Assembly (NCBI RefSeq): GCF_029714405.1 | Contig: NZ_CP121650.1 | Span: 7,879,001 to 7,943,000 of the forward strand | Length of the DNA: 64,000 nt | From: Bradyrhizobium sp. CB82 | GTDB taxonomy: Bacteria > Pseudomonadota > Alphaproteobacteria > Rhizobiales > Xanthobacteraceae | Direction of reading: 5' to 3' | Shown: in pieces, positions 36,572 through 45,830 of the stretch | Layout of the letters: each line of letters opens with the position of its first letter | Position numbering within the stretch: the first letter of the stretch is position 1 | Notes under the pieces: generated by a model | What the model saw: only the letters and a program-made list of their open reading frames with translations | What the model was told of the DNA's origin: nothing | Databases searched by the model: none | Translations under genes and position numbers: made by a program

Positions 36572-37930
36572 ATGATTCGGGATCTGATGATTGGTGGTGC
36601 GTCGGTTGAAGATACGCTGACGCTGTGGGCTTCGTCGTTGCGAGATGTCAAGCAACGCATCCGTCGGCTGTTTACGCAGGAGCGGGTCGCGGCCGCGGCG
36701 GGGCAGTTTCTCGACGGACTGTTGGGCAACGAGCCGCGCAAGACGGGTTGGATGCGGGCGGAAGCGGCCGGCGATCCAGGCCCGTGGCGCCAGCAAGCGA
36801 TCCTGGGCCGGGGGCAGTGGGACGCCGACGCGCTGCGCGACATTGTCCGTGAGTACGCGCTGGAAACGCTGTCCGACGAGGACGCGGTTCTGGTCATCGA
36901 TGAGACCGGGTTTTTAAAACAGGGCAAGGCCTCGTGCGGGGTCGCGCGCCAGTATACTGGCTCGGCGGGCAAGATCACCAATTGCCAGATCGGGGTGTTC
37001 GCCGCCTACGTGTCGCGGCATGGCCATGCCTTCATCGATCGGGCACTCTACTTGCCAAAGGAATGGACGGACGAACCCGCTCGCCTGACGGCAGCGCATG
37101 TCCCGAGCGATGTGGGCTTTGCGACGAAGCCCAAGATCGCGCGTCACATGATCGCTCGTGCGATCGCCGCAAAGGTGCCGTTCTCGTTCGTGGCGGCCGA
37201 CAGCGTGTATGGCACGGGAGAGATCGAAACCTTGCTGCGCAAGGCGGGCAAGGGCTATGTTCTGGGGGTTGCGTCCAATCATGTGTTCCGTTCTTGGGGT
37301 AAGCCGCAGCCTGTCGCCGGCACCGCCTCCGCGATCGCGCAGAGCCTTCCCAAGAAGGCCTGGCACCGCCTGTCGTCCGGCGAAGGGACCAAAGGTCCGC
37401 GCTGACACGACTGGGCCTATCTTGAGTTGGCCGATCTCGACGCCGGTGAATACAATGATGACCTTGCCGGGGAATGGACGCGGGGTCTTTTGATCCGCCG
37501 CAACATTGGCGACGGCAGCTTGGCCTTCTTCTCCACATGGTGCCCCAAGGGCACGTCCATGCAGAAGCTGGTGTCGGTGGAAGGCCATCGCTGGGCCATC
37601 GAGGACAGCTTCGAAACCGCCAAGAACGAGCTCGGCCTTGATCACAACGAAACCCGCTCCTGGCACGGCTGGCATCGCCATGTCTCACTCGTCATGCTTG
37701 CCTTTGCTATGATGGCCGTCATCCGTCAGCGGGCCAACACAGGGCCATCGCCCAAAAAAACGCGACCGCGGCCTCGACCGAAGCATCGTTCTTGATCCGC
37801 TGGTCGCTCCAGGAAATCCGGCGCATCGCCGTGAAGCTAACCCAGCGGCGCATCCCGCACGCCTACATCCTCGCATGGTCATCCTGGCGCAGGGCTCATC
37901 AGGCCAACGCGCGCAAAGCTCATCTCAAAA
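36572..37930 (+). pseudogene. IS701-family transposase, copy 1, with in-frame stop
   Basis: The DDE transposase (VLVIDETGFLKQGKASCGVARQYTGSAGKITNCQIG, FVAADSVYGTGEIETLLRKAGKGYVLGV) reads openly to GEGTKGPR. There TGA at 37403-37405 replaces the Leu codon of copy 2. It continues in frame (HDWAYLELADLDAGEY, KLVSVEGHRWAIEDSFETAKNELGLDHNETRSWHGWHRH) to an A7 run at 37754-37760. The family C-terminus (LIRWSLQEIRRIAVKLTQRRIPHAYILAWSSWRRAHQ) then follows in the -1 frame. The TGA kills this copy; the A7 arrangement is shared with copy 2. Confidence 0.88.
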
Positions 37931-37934
37931 AACT

Positions 37935-39847
37935 GTTCGCGGTAGGGACGCTCATTGCTGAGCGCCCCCCCGCACAGATCCGGACGGGCCCAATTAAGGC
38001 ATCCGGCTCCTACCTTGGGTGTGTGACGGCGAAGCGCTGTTGCGGCCAGGGATGCAGGATACGGGGTTGAGGAAACCAGTCATCTGCCAACTTCGTCATA
38101 CGATCCCAAGTGAAGCCGTCTCGTTGGCTACGCCGCCGAAGCGTTCGTCGCCAGAGGTCGGTCACATAATAGCGGAAGGCTGAAAGCGCCCGTCCGTTTG
38201 CAGGAACCGCATAGTAGGCGAAGTGGCCGGTGATGACCTGTCTCAGCCATTTACCCTGGACGGGGATCGGTTGGTGCATTCGATACCGCAGCTCTGCCTT
38301 GATATCCTGAAGCTTCGTCCGCAGACGATCGCGACGGGTCTTCCTTTCGAGCAGGAAGTTCCCCCGGCGTGACCTGCCGCAGATGTGGGTGAAGCCCAGA
38401 AACATGAAGGTCTCCGGTTTGCCGAGCCCGCGTTTCTTGCGAGCGACCGCCGCATGGCGACCGAACTCAATCAGGCGGGTCTTGTCCGGGTGGAGCGACA
38501 GCGCGAATGCCTCAAACCGTTCACGCATCGCATCAAGGAAACGGCGAGCGTCGTCCTCATGCTCGAAGCCGGCCACCAGATCATCGGCATAGCGCGCGAT
38601 AATCATATCGCCGTGAGCCTCATGCCGTCGCCAGCGTTCGGCCCAAAGATCGAATGTGTAGTGCAGGTAAACGTTGGCGAGCAGCGGCGAAATCACCGAT
38701 CCTTGCCCCGTGCCCCTGTCATCCACGGTTACGACCCCGTCTTCGAGGATGCCCGCCTTCAGCCATTTACGGATTAGGCGGATGATGCGCTTGTCGCCGA
38801 TGCGGTGCTCCAAAAACCGGACCAACCAGTCTTGGCTCACACTTCCGAAGAAGTTTTGCACGTCGGCGTCAAGTATCCAGTTCACCTTCCGGGAGGTGAT
38901 CGCTACCGCCAAGGCATCCAACGCGTCATGTGGCCCCCGGCCGGGTCGAAACCCGTAGGAGAAGCCGACGAAGTCGCCTTCGTAGATGGCGTTGAGCACC
39001 ATGACGGTTGCGCCCTGAACGATTTTGTCTTCCAGAGCCGCGATCGCCAACGGTCTCTCCCGGCCGTCCGCCTTCGGGATATACGTCCGGCGTGACGGTT
39101 GGGGCCGATACGCTCCTCGATGGACCCGACGATGCAGATCCTCAAGCCGAGGCTCCAGGTCTGTCTCGAAGTCCTGCCATGTCACACCGTCCACGCCGGG
39201 GGCTGCTTTGCGCTTGAGCGCGTAGAACGCCAACCGGAGCGTGTCAGTGTTGATCTGGTGGAGAAGCGCAGTGAACCGCTCTTTCTTCCCAAGCTTTGCA
39301 GCTTGCCGTACGCGGTCCAGCGCCTGGGTCACGCGAGCCCGGGTCTGCGTCCGGTGCGTGCTTTGCTGTCCCGCGTTCCCCTTGGTCCTAGCCCTTGGCT
39401 CCATCGCCTCTGCCACCGGAGCTCCGGCTTTATTCGGCGACTTCGTAGCTACTACGGCCGAGTCAGACTTCTCCTGATCGTTCATCGGCGGCTACGGCTC
39501 CTCGCCTTCCCACCGCGGGCCAGGCTGCTCAGCGAGCATCTGGCCAACCAAGAGATCTCCCGGTTCCCGTACAAGAAGCTTCCGCACATGCCAGGGTCTG
39601 CGACCACGCCGAAACGACTGGGCGCTCGCGATATCGCACCCCTTCGTGTTGCCTTCCGCTCAGTTGACAGCGTCGGCTCTCGGAAAAACATTCTTTCGCG
39701 GCTCAATGGCTGGCCTATGCGCTCCCCTGCCGACGCTTCGCCGACATCCTCGCGGATGCCCGCGCACGGCTCGGGGCCGATGTGGATCGCTATTCCTTCA
39801 TCGTAGTGGACTTCCACCACCTACTCCTTGCCGGTCTCCCGGCGCAC
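37935..39847 (-). mobile_element. Group II intron (about 1.9 kb)
   Basis: On the minus strand the 5' end reads GTGCGCCGGGAGACCGG at 39847, matching the GUGYG intron start. The 3' part contains a domain-V-like hairpin (GAGCCGGATGCC ... GGCCCGTCCGGATCT, 38010-37977). A domain-VI stem (GGCGCTCA / TGAGCGTC) follows, and the sequence ends ...TACCGCGAAC at 37935. Between them lies a reverse transcriptase gene. Exon sequences on both sides are the IS701 terminal repeat, so the intron sits inside that repeat in antisense to the IS701 transposase. The domain-V loop is not an obvious GNRA, which could weaken splicing. Confidence 0.88.
38010..39485 (-). CDS. ltrA: Group II intron-encoded reverse transcriptase/maturase
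   Basis: A 491-residue LtrA-type protein needed for splicing and retrohoming. The reverse transcriptase domain spans about 75-350, with KRKAAPGVDGVTW, YIPKADGRERPLAIAALEDKIVQGA, GFRPGRGPHDAL, the catalytic ARYADDLVAGF (YADD), LHPDKTRLIEFGR and FLGFTHICG. The maturase/GIIM domain follows (WLRQVITGHFAYYAVPANGRALSAFRYYVTDLWRRTLRRRSQRDGFTWDRM). No HNH endonuclease follows, as in many bacterial introns. The stop codon abuts domain V. No lesion is visible. Confidence 0.95.
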   Translation of the reverse strand: MNDQEKSDSAVVATKSPNKAGAPVAEAMEPRARTKGNAGQQSTHRTQTRARVTQALDRVRQAAKLGKKERFTALLHQINTDTLRLAFYALKRKAAPGVDGVTWQDFETDLEPRLEDLHRRVHRGAYRPQPSRRTYIPKADGRERPLAIAALEDKIVQGATVMVLNAIYEGDFVGFSYGFRPGRGPHDALDALAVAITSRKVNWILDADVQNFFGSVSQDWLVRFLEHRIGDKRIIRLIRKWLKAGILEDGVVTVDDRGTGQGSVISPLLANVYLHYTFDLWAERWRRHEAHGDMIIARYADDLVAGFEHEDDARRFLDAMRERFEAFALSLHPDKTRLIEFGRHAAVARKKRGLGKPETFMFLGFTHICGRSRRGNFLLERKTRRDRLRTKLQDIKAELRYRMHQPIPVQGKWLRQVITGHFAYYAVPANGRALSAFRYYVTDLWRRTLRRRSQRDGFTWDRMTKLADDWFPQPRILHPWPQQRFAVTHPR

Positions 39848-39949
39848 CAACTGTAATGCTAGTCTGACTGAGTCAGAGTGTCGCGGCTTTTACCGAGAAG
39901 AATCATATATTTGAGAAGACTCATCTTTTCAGCATGCGGAGAGGCTGAG

Positions 39950-41254
39950 ATGGGTCTGGCAAAATCGGGGGACGTCGCGTCGCGGTTTTCGGCGTATGTT
40001 GAGGGTCTTACGAGCGTGATCGGGCACGCAGACCGAGCCAAACCGCTTCGCGATTACTGCACCGGTCTGATGATGCCTTGCGATCGCAAGAGTGTCGAGC
40101 CGATGGCGGCCATCACGGCTCCTGAGCGGACAGCAGCGCAACACCAGTCGTTGTTGCATTTTGTCGGTCAAGGCGACTGGTCGGACCAGCAAGTGTTGGC
40201 CAAGGTCCGTGAGTCAGTGCTGCCGAGCATCGAACGCCACGGAGAGATCGAAGCTTGGATCATCGATGATACGGGCTTTCCTAAGAAGGGGCGGCATTCG
40301 GTCGGGGTTGCACGGCAATATTGCGGCCAACTGGGCAAGCAAGACAATTGTCAGGTCGCCGTGACCCTTTCGATTGCCAACCATCACGCGAGCCTGCTGG
40401 TGGCGTATCGCCTTTATCTACCAAAGGAGTGGGCGACCGACCGTCCGCGTCGGCGCAAAGCCGGTGGGCCCAAGGAGATCACCTTCAAAACCAAGCCGGC
40501 CATCGCACTTGAGCAATTGCGCTGGGCCTGTGCAGGGGGCTTGCCGCGTGGCGTAGTGCTGATGGACGCCGGCTATGGTGCTGATACCGATCTGCATACG
40601 AGCATCACAGATCTCGGCTTGAACTATGTGGCCGGCATCCAGCCACAAACATCCGTATGGCGCCCTGGCACTGGGCCGCGGGTGCCGAAGAAGTGGTCGG
40701 GGAGCGGACGACCTCCGAAGTTGCTGCGACGTGATGGCAAGTATCAACCGATCTCAGTTAAGAAGCTTGCGATTGGTCTGCCAATGGATGCTTGGCGCAA
40801 GATCACGTGGCGTGAGGGGACGGCAGAACGCTTATCCTCGCGCTTTGCCCGTGTGCGCATCCGTGCGGCACATCGAGATTACTGGCTCGCCGAAAGCCGG
40901 CCGGAGGAATGGCTGCTGATCGAATGGCCGGGGGGCGAGGAAGCACCCACCAAATATTGGTTCTCGACGCTTCCGGCGAACATTGGATTCCGTCAGCTGG
41001 TCGGCACCGCCAAGCTGCGCTGGCGCATTGAGCGCGACTACCACGAACTCAAACAGAAGATCGGCCTTGGCCACTTCGAGGGGCGAGGCTGGCGCGGCTT
41101 CCACCATCACGCAACGCTGTGCATCGCGGCCTACGGATTCCTGGTCTCCGAGCGGGAGACGCTTCCCCCCTCAGCAACAGGTTCCGCCGGGCTTTTCAAA
41201 GAAATTACAATTCCCGAAACTTATCGCCCGAGGGGGTCCGCCATTGCGGCCTGA
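39950..41254 (+). CDS. IS701-family transposase, third type
   Basis: A 434-residue transposase of the IS701 family (DDE superfamily endonuclease). IEAWIIDDTGFPKKGRHSVGVARQYCGQLGKQDNCQVAVTLS carries the first Asp, then YRLYLPKEWATD, PRGVVLMDAGYGADTDL with the second Asp, and LRWRIERDYHELKQKIGLGHFEGRGWRGFHHHATLC with the Glu region. I chose ATG 39950 (MGLAKSGDVASRFSAYVEGL); an upstream start at 39878 would add unrelated residues. The frame is intact. It starts about 90 bp after the right end of IS701 copy 1 but is only distantly related to it. I could not define its terminal repeats. Confidence 0.92.
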   Translation: MGLAKSGDVASRFSAYVEGLTSVIGHADRAKPLRDYCTGLMMPCDRKSVEPMAAITAPERTAAQHQSLLHFVGQGDWSDQQVLAKVRESVLPSIERHGEIEAWIIDDTGFPKKGRHSVGVARQYCGQLGKQDNCQVAVTLSIANHHASLLVAYRLYLPKEWATDRPRRRKAGGPKEITFKTKPAIALEQLRWACAGGLPRGVVLMDAGYGADTDLHTSITDLGLNYVAGIQPQTSVWRPGTGPRVPKKWSGSGRPPKLLRRDGKYQPISVKKLAIGLPMDAWRKITWREGTAERLSSRFARVRIRAAHRDYWLAESRPEEWLLIEWPGGEEAPTKYWFSTLPANIGFRQLVGTAKLRWRIERDYHELKQKIGLGHFEGRGWRGFHHHATLCIAAYGFLVSERETLPPSATGSAGLFKEITIPETYRPRGSAIAA

Positions 41255-41564
41255 ACGGCACGTTCCAAATTCGATCGCGACCGTTCGGCGAGGATTGAGC
41301 GTCGCTCTCGCGTCCACACTATCTCGATGCCCTTGTTGCATCAGGGCAGTCTCAAGTCAAAGTAGCTATCGAAATTTGTGACGCAGTAAAACTAGGCCGA
41401 GCGCCAGCCTCGCAATGGTCAAAGCGCGAGCCAAAGGCCCACGCCCCATTGGCCGCGCAAAAATAGCACGTCCTGCTCCACGCTTCTTCTGGACCGCGCT
41501 AGGCAATCGCAGGATTACTGTGAACTGCACAGCCGCCACAATCCGCGGAAGCAAGACGAGCTAC
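41255..41564. other. Spacer between IS701 and the dioxygenase gene
   Basis: About 310 bp, presumably the right end of the IS701-type element plus the terminator side of the dioxygenase gene. I saw no inverted repeat that matches the left side of the element. Confidence 0.4.
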
Positions 41565-42413
41565 TCAGGCGTAGTACACGTAGAAGCGGGCTTCGATACT
41601 CTCACGGGGCTTGGCGTTCGGATATGCGCGACGATTGTCAAAGCCTGTGTGAGGCGTCGGCGCGTTGCAACTCTCTTCGGAGTCATAGCCTTTGAACAGA
41701 ATGAGCTCGTCCGGCTTCAGCTCCGGGAAGTAGTACCAACGGTGAAGTGGACTATACCGAAGAAGTACACTCTTCCAAGGAACCCCAACATCCGAGGTAT
41801 AGTCATGCACAAGAAGATCTGGATCGACGACAGAGGAGTAATCGCAGACCGCTAAAGAGTTGTCCTGCGGGGGCGGCGACAACACACGCCAAGCTTGAAT
41901 GATCATCAACCGAGAATAGGGTCGAATCGTAATCCCCTGTTGTTGATTCTCGCGAGCGGCAACCATAGGAGCGGCAATCGACGCGTAGTCAATGTGGGCC
42001 ATTCCAGCAGCTCCCTTCACTCCAGGAAGCCCTCCCCCGCCTGCACGACGAACAATGACGCCGTCTCGCCTAGGAACAACCCACGATGCTTTGAAATAGT
42101 CCTTGATAAACGGGACCATTTCTTCCAGATACTTGCTGCACATGATCTCGGGATCGCGCTCGCTTGCACAGGAGATCTTGTGCTGAATAAGAGTAAAGCC
42201 CTCCCGGTCAAGCGAGAGCTCGTCTACGATCGGCCGCGCGTTGCGGACAGTGACGTCATAACTCACCATTGGGATGTTTTCGTATCTCGGATAAACGACT
42301 TCAGGAGCTTTTTCCTCGCATGAGCGTCGGCCGAAGGCAATCTCACCCTGAACGGACTCAAGATCGTCCCGGTTTATTTGCGCAATCGATGAGACTCGTT
42401 TCGTATTTTCCAT
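41565..42413 (-). CDS. CmcJ/NvfI-family non-haem iron oxygenase
   Basis: A 282-residue protein of the CmcJ/NvfI/AsaB family, related to Fe(II)/2-oxoglutarate dioxygenases that act in antibiotic and fungal metabolite pathways. Family blocks are MAHIDYAS (His140, Asp142 as the metal HxD), LMIIQAWRVLSPPPQDNSLAVCDYSSV at 169-195, LLRYSPLHRWYYFPELKPDELILFKGYDS at 217-245, PHTGF with the distal His255, and PRESIEARFYVYY with an Arg suited to bind 2-oxoglutarate. GGGAGA about nine bases upstream supports ATG 42413. It stands alone between IS elements, so its substrate and original cluster are unknown. Confidence 0.82.
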   Translation of the reverse strand: MENTKRVSSIAQINRDDLESVQGEIAFGRRSCEEKAPEVVYPRYENIPMVSYDVTVRNARPIVDELSLDREGFTLIQHKISCASERDPEIMCSKYLEEMVPFIKDYFKASWVVPRRDGVIVRRAGGGGLPGVKGAAGMAHIDYASIAAPMVAARENQQQGITIRPYSRLMIIQAWRVLSPPPQDNSLAVCDYSSVVDPDLLVHDYTSDVGVPWKSVLLRYSPLHRWYYFPELKPDELILFKGYDSEESCNAPTPHTGFDNRRAYPNAKPRESIEARFYVYYA

Positions 42414-42840
42414 CTTGCTTATTTCTCCCTAGATGAAGAAGTTTTGCTCAATAGAAGCCTAAGGCGAGCGCCCAACCTAAAGACAGCGAAAAAATGCTCA
42501 TCTATGCAGAAATACTGCAATGTCGTATGCCTTGACAGACTTAAGTGCAACAGTAGTGCGCAATGGTGTCCGCTGAGCGCGCGCGACGGCGAAGCTGACG
42601 TGGCGAACACCTCGTAGCAAGACACCCCGCCCGTAGACTTGCAGCGAACAAGTTGGGAGGCCGCACACCGATTGGCCTTATGGGTCGTGTCCCAAGGAGT
42701 GGTGTAGCTGATTAGCAAAGCCGCTCGCGACGCGCGCTCCACATAGCGCCGTAGCGAGCGAGCGGCTTTGCGGGTGGTCACCGATGATTCGTCGGTAAGG
42801 TTTGGATTGCGACACCAACCTGATTCGAGGAACCACCGAT
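42414..42840. other. Dioxygenase upstream region with a long hairpin
   Basis: About 430 bp without a credible gene. It includes the promoter side of the dioxygenase gene and, nearer IS256, the inverted repeat at 42715-42771. Confidence 0.45.
42715..42771. repeat. Inverted repeat, 14-bp perfect stem
   Basis: GCAAAGCCGCTCGC at 42715-42728 and its exact complement GCGAGCGGCTTTGC at 42758-42771 are separated by 29 nt. There is no T-run, so a rho-independent terminator is not indicated. It could be an IS end, an operator or a structured RNA. Confidence 0.6.
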
Positions 42841-43809
42841 GATCGACGACATGATGAACCTGCGCTCGTAGAGAAGACCCAGATGCCGATCTGTTGCGCG
42901 AGATGATCGGCTTTGCCGCCCACCGGCTGATGGAGCTGGAGGTCGAGGGGCTGACCGGGGCCGGTTACGGCGAGAAGAGCCAGGAGCGCCAGGTCCAGCG
43001 CAACGGCTACCGCGATCGGAGGTGGGAGACCCGTGCCGGCACCGTCGAGCTGCGCATCCCCAAACTGCGCAAGGGCTCCTACTTCCCGGGCTTCCTCGAA
43101 CCGCGGCGGATGGCCGAGAAGGCGCTCACCGCGGTGGTGCAGGAGGCCTACGTCCAGGGCGTCTCCACCCGGTCGGTCGACGATCTGGTGCAGGCGATGG
43201 GCATGACAAGAGCCAGGTGTCGCGGTTGTGCGGCGAGATCGACGACAAGGTGAAGGCCTTCCTCAATCGCCCGATCGAGGGCGACTGGCCCTATCTGTGG
43301 ATCGACGCCACCTATGCGAAGGTGCGCCAGAACGGGCGGATCGTCTCGGTCGCGGTGATCATCGCGGTCGGCGTCAACAGCGATGGTCGGCGCGAGGTGC
43401 TCGGAATGGACATCGGCCCCTCCGAGGCCGAGACGTTCTGGACCGCGTTCCTGCGCAAGCTGGCGCGGCGGGGCCTGCGCGGCGTCAAGCTCGTCGTCTC
43501 CGACGCCCATGAGGGGATCAAGGCCACGGTCGGAAAGGTTCTCAACGTCACTTGGCAACGCTGCCGCGTCCACTTCATGCGCAACGCGCTGGCGCATGCC
43601 GGCAAGAGCGGACGGCGCGTTGTCTCCGCCTTCATCGCCACCGCCTTTGCCCAGGATGATGCGGAGGCGGCGCGGGCGCAATGGAGGCGCATCGCCGATC
43701 AGCTACGCCCCAAACTGCCGAAGCTCGCGGCGTTCCTCGATGAGGCCGAGACCGACGTGCTGGCCTATATGAGCTTCCCGGCCGCGCACCGCGCCAAGCT
43801 GCACTCGAC

Positions 43810-45620
43810 GGATGAGATGGACAAGCGATTTTTTATGACCGCGCCGCGATGACGATTGCGGAAATCGCGTCCATTCTTTTGTTCGGCCGCGCCGCGGGCC
43901 ATTCTTCCGTCCCGGCCACCGATCTCGCAGCCGCCGCGCGCAGGGTCGGTCAAGGCTGGCCGCGTTTGCGGCCACCGCACGGCTTGGCCTTGACCGGCCC
44001 GAGCACGGCGGCATGCTGGCGTGGAACGGGACTGCATTCCTGGCTGGCACTTGCCGTCAGCGGCGGTTATGGTTGTCGGGCGCGGGCGACCTCGTGGCGA
44101 AGCGTGACGCGTCGGCTGCAAGCGTCACCGGACTGCCTATTTTTTGTCCTGCCGAGCTGAGGCGCCCGCGCGCCGGGTTTTGGCCGCCGCGGTTTCCATT
44201 GCGACACCAATCGTTCGTAGCTTCGCTCCGCCTGGGCGGCAATCAGCATCTCACGGTCGCGCAGCGCCTTGATGTTGTAGGCATAGGCTGGTCCACGCCG
44301 GCTGCCCTTCTGTTGCGGATGTCCAGCTTGAAGTTGCATCGCGCGGGTCTTGTTGGCGACCAGCGCCGGGCGCGCCCACAGGTAATCCTCGCCCTTCGTC
44401 AGCAAATGCCAGCAGAGCACCGTGAGCTTGCGAGCCACGGCCACCGCGGCGACCTGATGGCCACGCCGGGCGCGGATCCGCACGAAAAAAGCATGCAGTG
44501 GACCGGGCGCCTTGGCCGCGGCCCAGGCCGCCTCGACCAGCATGGCGCGCGCGTGACTGCGGCCGATCTTGCTGATGCGACCGTGATGGGCGGCTCCCAG
44601 TCCCGACTGCCGCACTCGCGGGTTCAGCCCGAAATAGCTCACTAGCTTCTGCGGGCTGTCGAACCGGCTGATGTCGCCGATCGCCGCCACTATGCCGGCG
44701 GCAACCGCCAGATTGACGCCGGTGATCGTCATCAATCTGTTGACCGCGAGATCCTCGATGGCGTCCTGCGCGATCTCGCGATCGAGCAGAGCCAGGTCGT
44801 CCGCCAGCCGGTCCAGCTCACGGACGTGCCGATCGATGGCCGCGCGCTCATCGTCCGGCAACTGGTGAGCGGCCAACCAGGCCCGGCCGCGGGCGTTGAA
44901 GAGATCGGCATGTGGGCACTTCGGGATCAGGTGTGCATGCAGGATCGAATGCACCTCGTTCTTGAGCCGCGTGCGATGCCGCACGACCTGGTAGCGCCGC
45001 GCCACCAGTCTGCGCTTGCGCTCGGTCTCCGCGTCAGGCGTCCAGATCTGCGGCAGGTAGCCCGCCGCCTGCAGACTGGCGAGCGTGCCGGCATCGATCT
45101 TGTCGGTCTTGACGTGAGCCTGGGCGATCGCCTTCACCTGCAACGGATTAGCGATAATCACCCGCGCCACGAATGGCGCGAGCACTCGCGAGACCGCCAT
45201 GCTGTTGCCGGTCGCTTCGAGCACAACCTCATCACTGGCCAGCAAGGTCTTGCCAAATCCCTCCAGCGCAGTCCGCGTCATATCAATGCGGCCTGCATGT
45301 CGAAGCCTGCCATTCTCCCAAAATACCACCTCCCCGAAGGTTCGGTGGACATCAATGCCAATTACCCGTCGCATTCGCACCTCCTCTGCCGGACACATGG
45401 AGCTGCGGGCGACACGACAACTACGGATTCGCGCTCTCGGCGCAACCGGGCGAAGTCGCAGAGGCGGCCAGCTACTAACTCGAGCTCTCGGCTCATCGAA
45501 TAACATCGGCCTGCCCGCACTTCGTGCTCCCGGTGCCTCTGTCCCGATGGTCGCACCATACGCCACGATGTAGAACACCGCAGCGGGAACGTTGGCACCG
45601 AGACATCTCATACCGGTTAC
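43810..45620 (-). mobile_element. IS110-family element inserted in IS256
   Basis: The boundaries follow from the split IS256 codons: ...CACTCGAC on the left and CAATCCGCTC... on the right rejoin to the expected HSTNPLER. Both ends contain ATGAGATG (43812 onward, and inverted near 45613). About 240 bp of non-coding DNA lies upstream of the transposase, where IS110-subgroup elements carry their guide RNA. Confidence 0.8.
44067..45374 (-). CDS. IS110-family DEDD transposase
   Basis: A 435-residue transposase. MRRVIGIDVHRTFGEVVFWENG gives the first Asp, then LEATGNSMAVSRVLAPFV, VKTDKIDAGTLASLQAAGYLPQIWTPD and RRYQVVRHRTRLKNEVHSILH. The C-terminal domain has LMTITGVNLAVAAGIVAAIGDISRFDSPQKLVSYFGLNPRVRQSG and GRISKIGRSHARAMLVEAAWAA with the catalytic Ser. 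AGGAGG six bases before ATG 45374 fixes the start; the open frame extends upstream without family similarity. The C-terminal tail beyond residue about 350 is basic and longer than in many relatives. It appears intact. Confidence 0.93.
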   Translation of the reverse strand: MRRVIGIDVHRTFGEVVFWENGRLRHAGRIDMTRTALEGFGKTLLASDEVVLEATGNSMAVSRVLAPFVARVIIANPLQVKAIAQAHVKTDKIDAGTLASLQAAGYLPQIWTPDAETERKRRLVARRYQVVRHRTRLKNEVHSILHAHLIPKCPHADLFNARGRAWLAAHQLPDDERAAIDRHVRELDRLADDLALLDREIAQDAIEDLAVNRLMTITGVNLAVAAGIVAAIGDISRFDSPQKLVSYFGLNPRVRQSGLGAAHHGRISKIGRSHARAMLVEAAWAAAKAPGPLHAFFVRIRARRGHQVAAVAVARKLTVLCWHLLTKGEDYLWARPALVANKTRAMQLQAGHPQQKGSRRGPAYAYNIKALRDREMLIAAQAERSYERLVSQWKPRRPKPGARAPQLGRTKNRQSGDACSRRVTLRHEVARARQP

Positions 45621-45830
45621 CAATCCGCTCGAACGGGTCAACGGCGAGATCAAGCGGCGGACCGAAGTGGTCGGCATCTTCCGCAATGAGGACGCCAGGA
45701 CCCGTCTGATCGGCGTCATCCTGCTCGAACAGAACGACGAGTGGGCGGTCCACGCGGCCGCTACATGACACTGGAAGCGATCGCCCCGTTGGGCGATGAT
45801 CCCGCCGTCAGTTTCCCGGCAATCGCCACC

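Larger units (their letters stand above)
36527..39858 (+). mobile_element. IS701-family element, copy 1, carrying a group II intron
   Basis: The left end CATTACAGTTGCAT at 36527 and the right end, inverted CATTACAGTTG, ending at 39858, are both flanked by CTAG (36523-36526 and 39859-39862), a 4-bp target duplication. Without the intron at 37935-39847 the element would be about 1.42 kb, the size of copy 2. Confidence 0.85.
42841..45830 (+). pseudogene. IS256-family transposase split by an IS110 element
   Basis: The N-terminal start ([10 protein letters not shown], then a stop) is followed in another frame by [42 protein letters not shown]. After a one-base loss near 43208 it continues as [40 protein letters not shown] and VVSDAHEGIKATVGKVLNVTWQRCRVHFMRNAL, up to HRAKLHST. 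An IS110 element intervenes (43810-45620). The C-terminus resumes as NPLERVNGEIKRRTEVVGIFRNEDARTRLIGVILLEQNDEWAV, then shifts frame again. At least three lesions besides the insertion. Confidence 0.9.

Noticed and set aside
42520..42560. Possible sigma-54 promoter upstream of the dioxygenase
   Set aside because: The GG and GC doublets on the minus strand are spaced by 11 rather than 10 bases and the flanks do not match the consensus.
42419..42781. 120-codon minus-strand frame upstream of the dioxygenase
   Set aside because: Composition is Arg/Ser/Leu-rich like a chance frame, and it includes one arm of the hairpin at 42715-42771.
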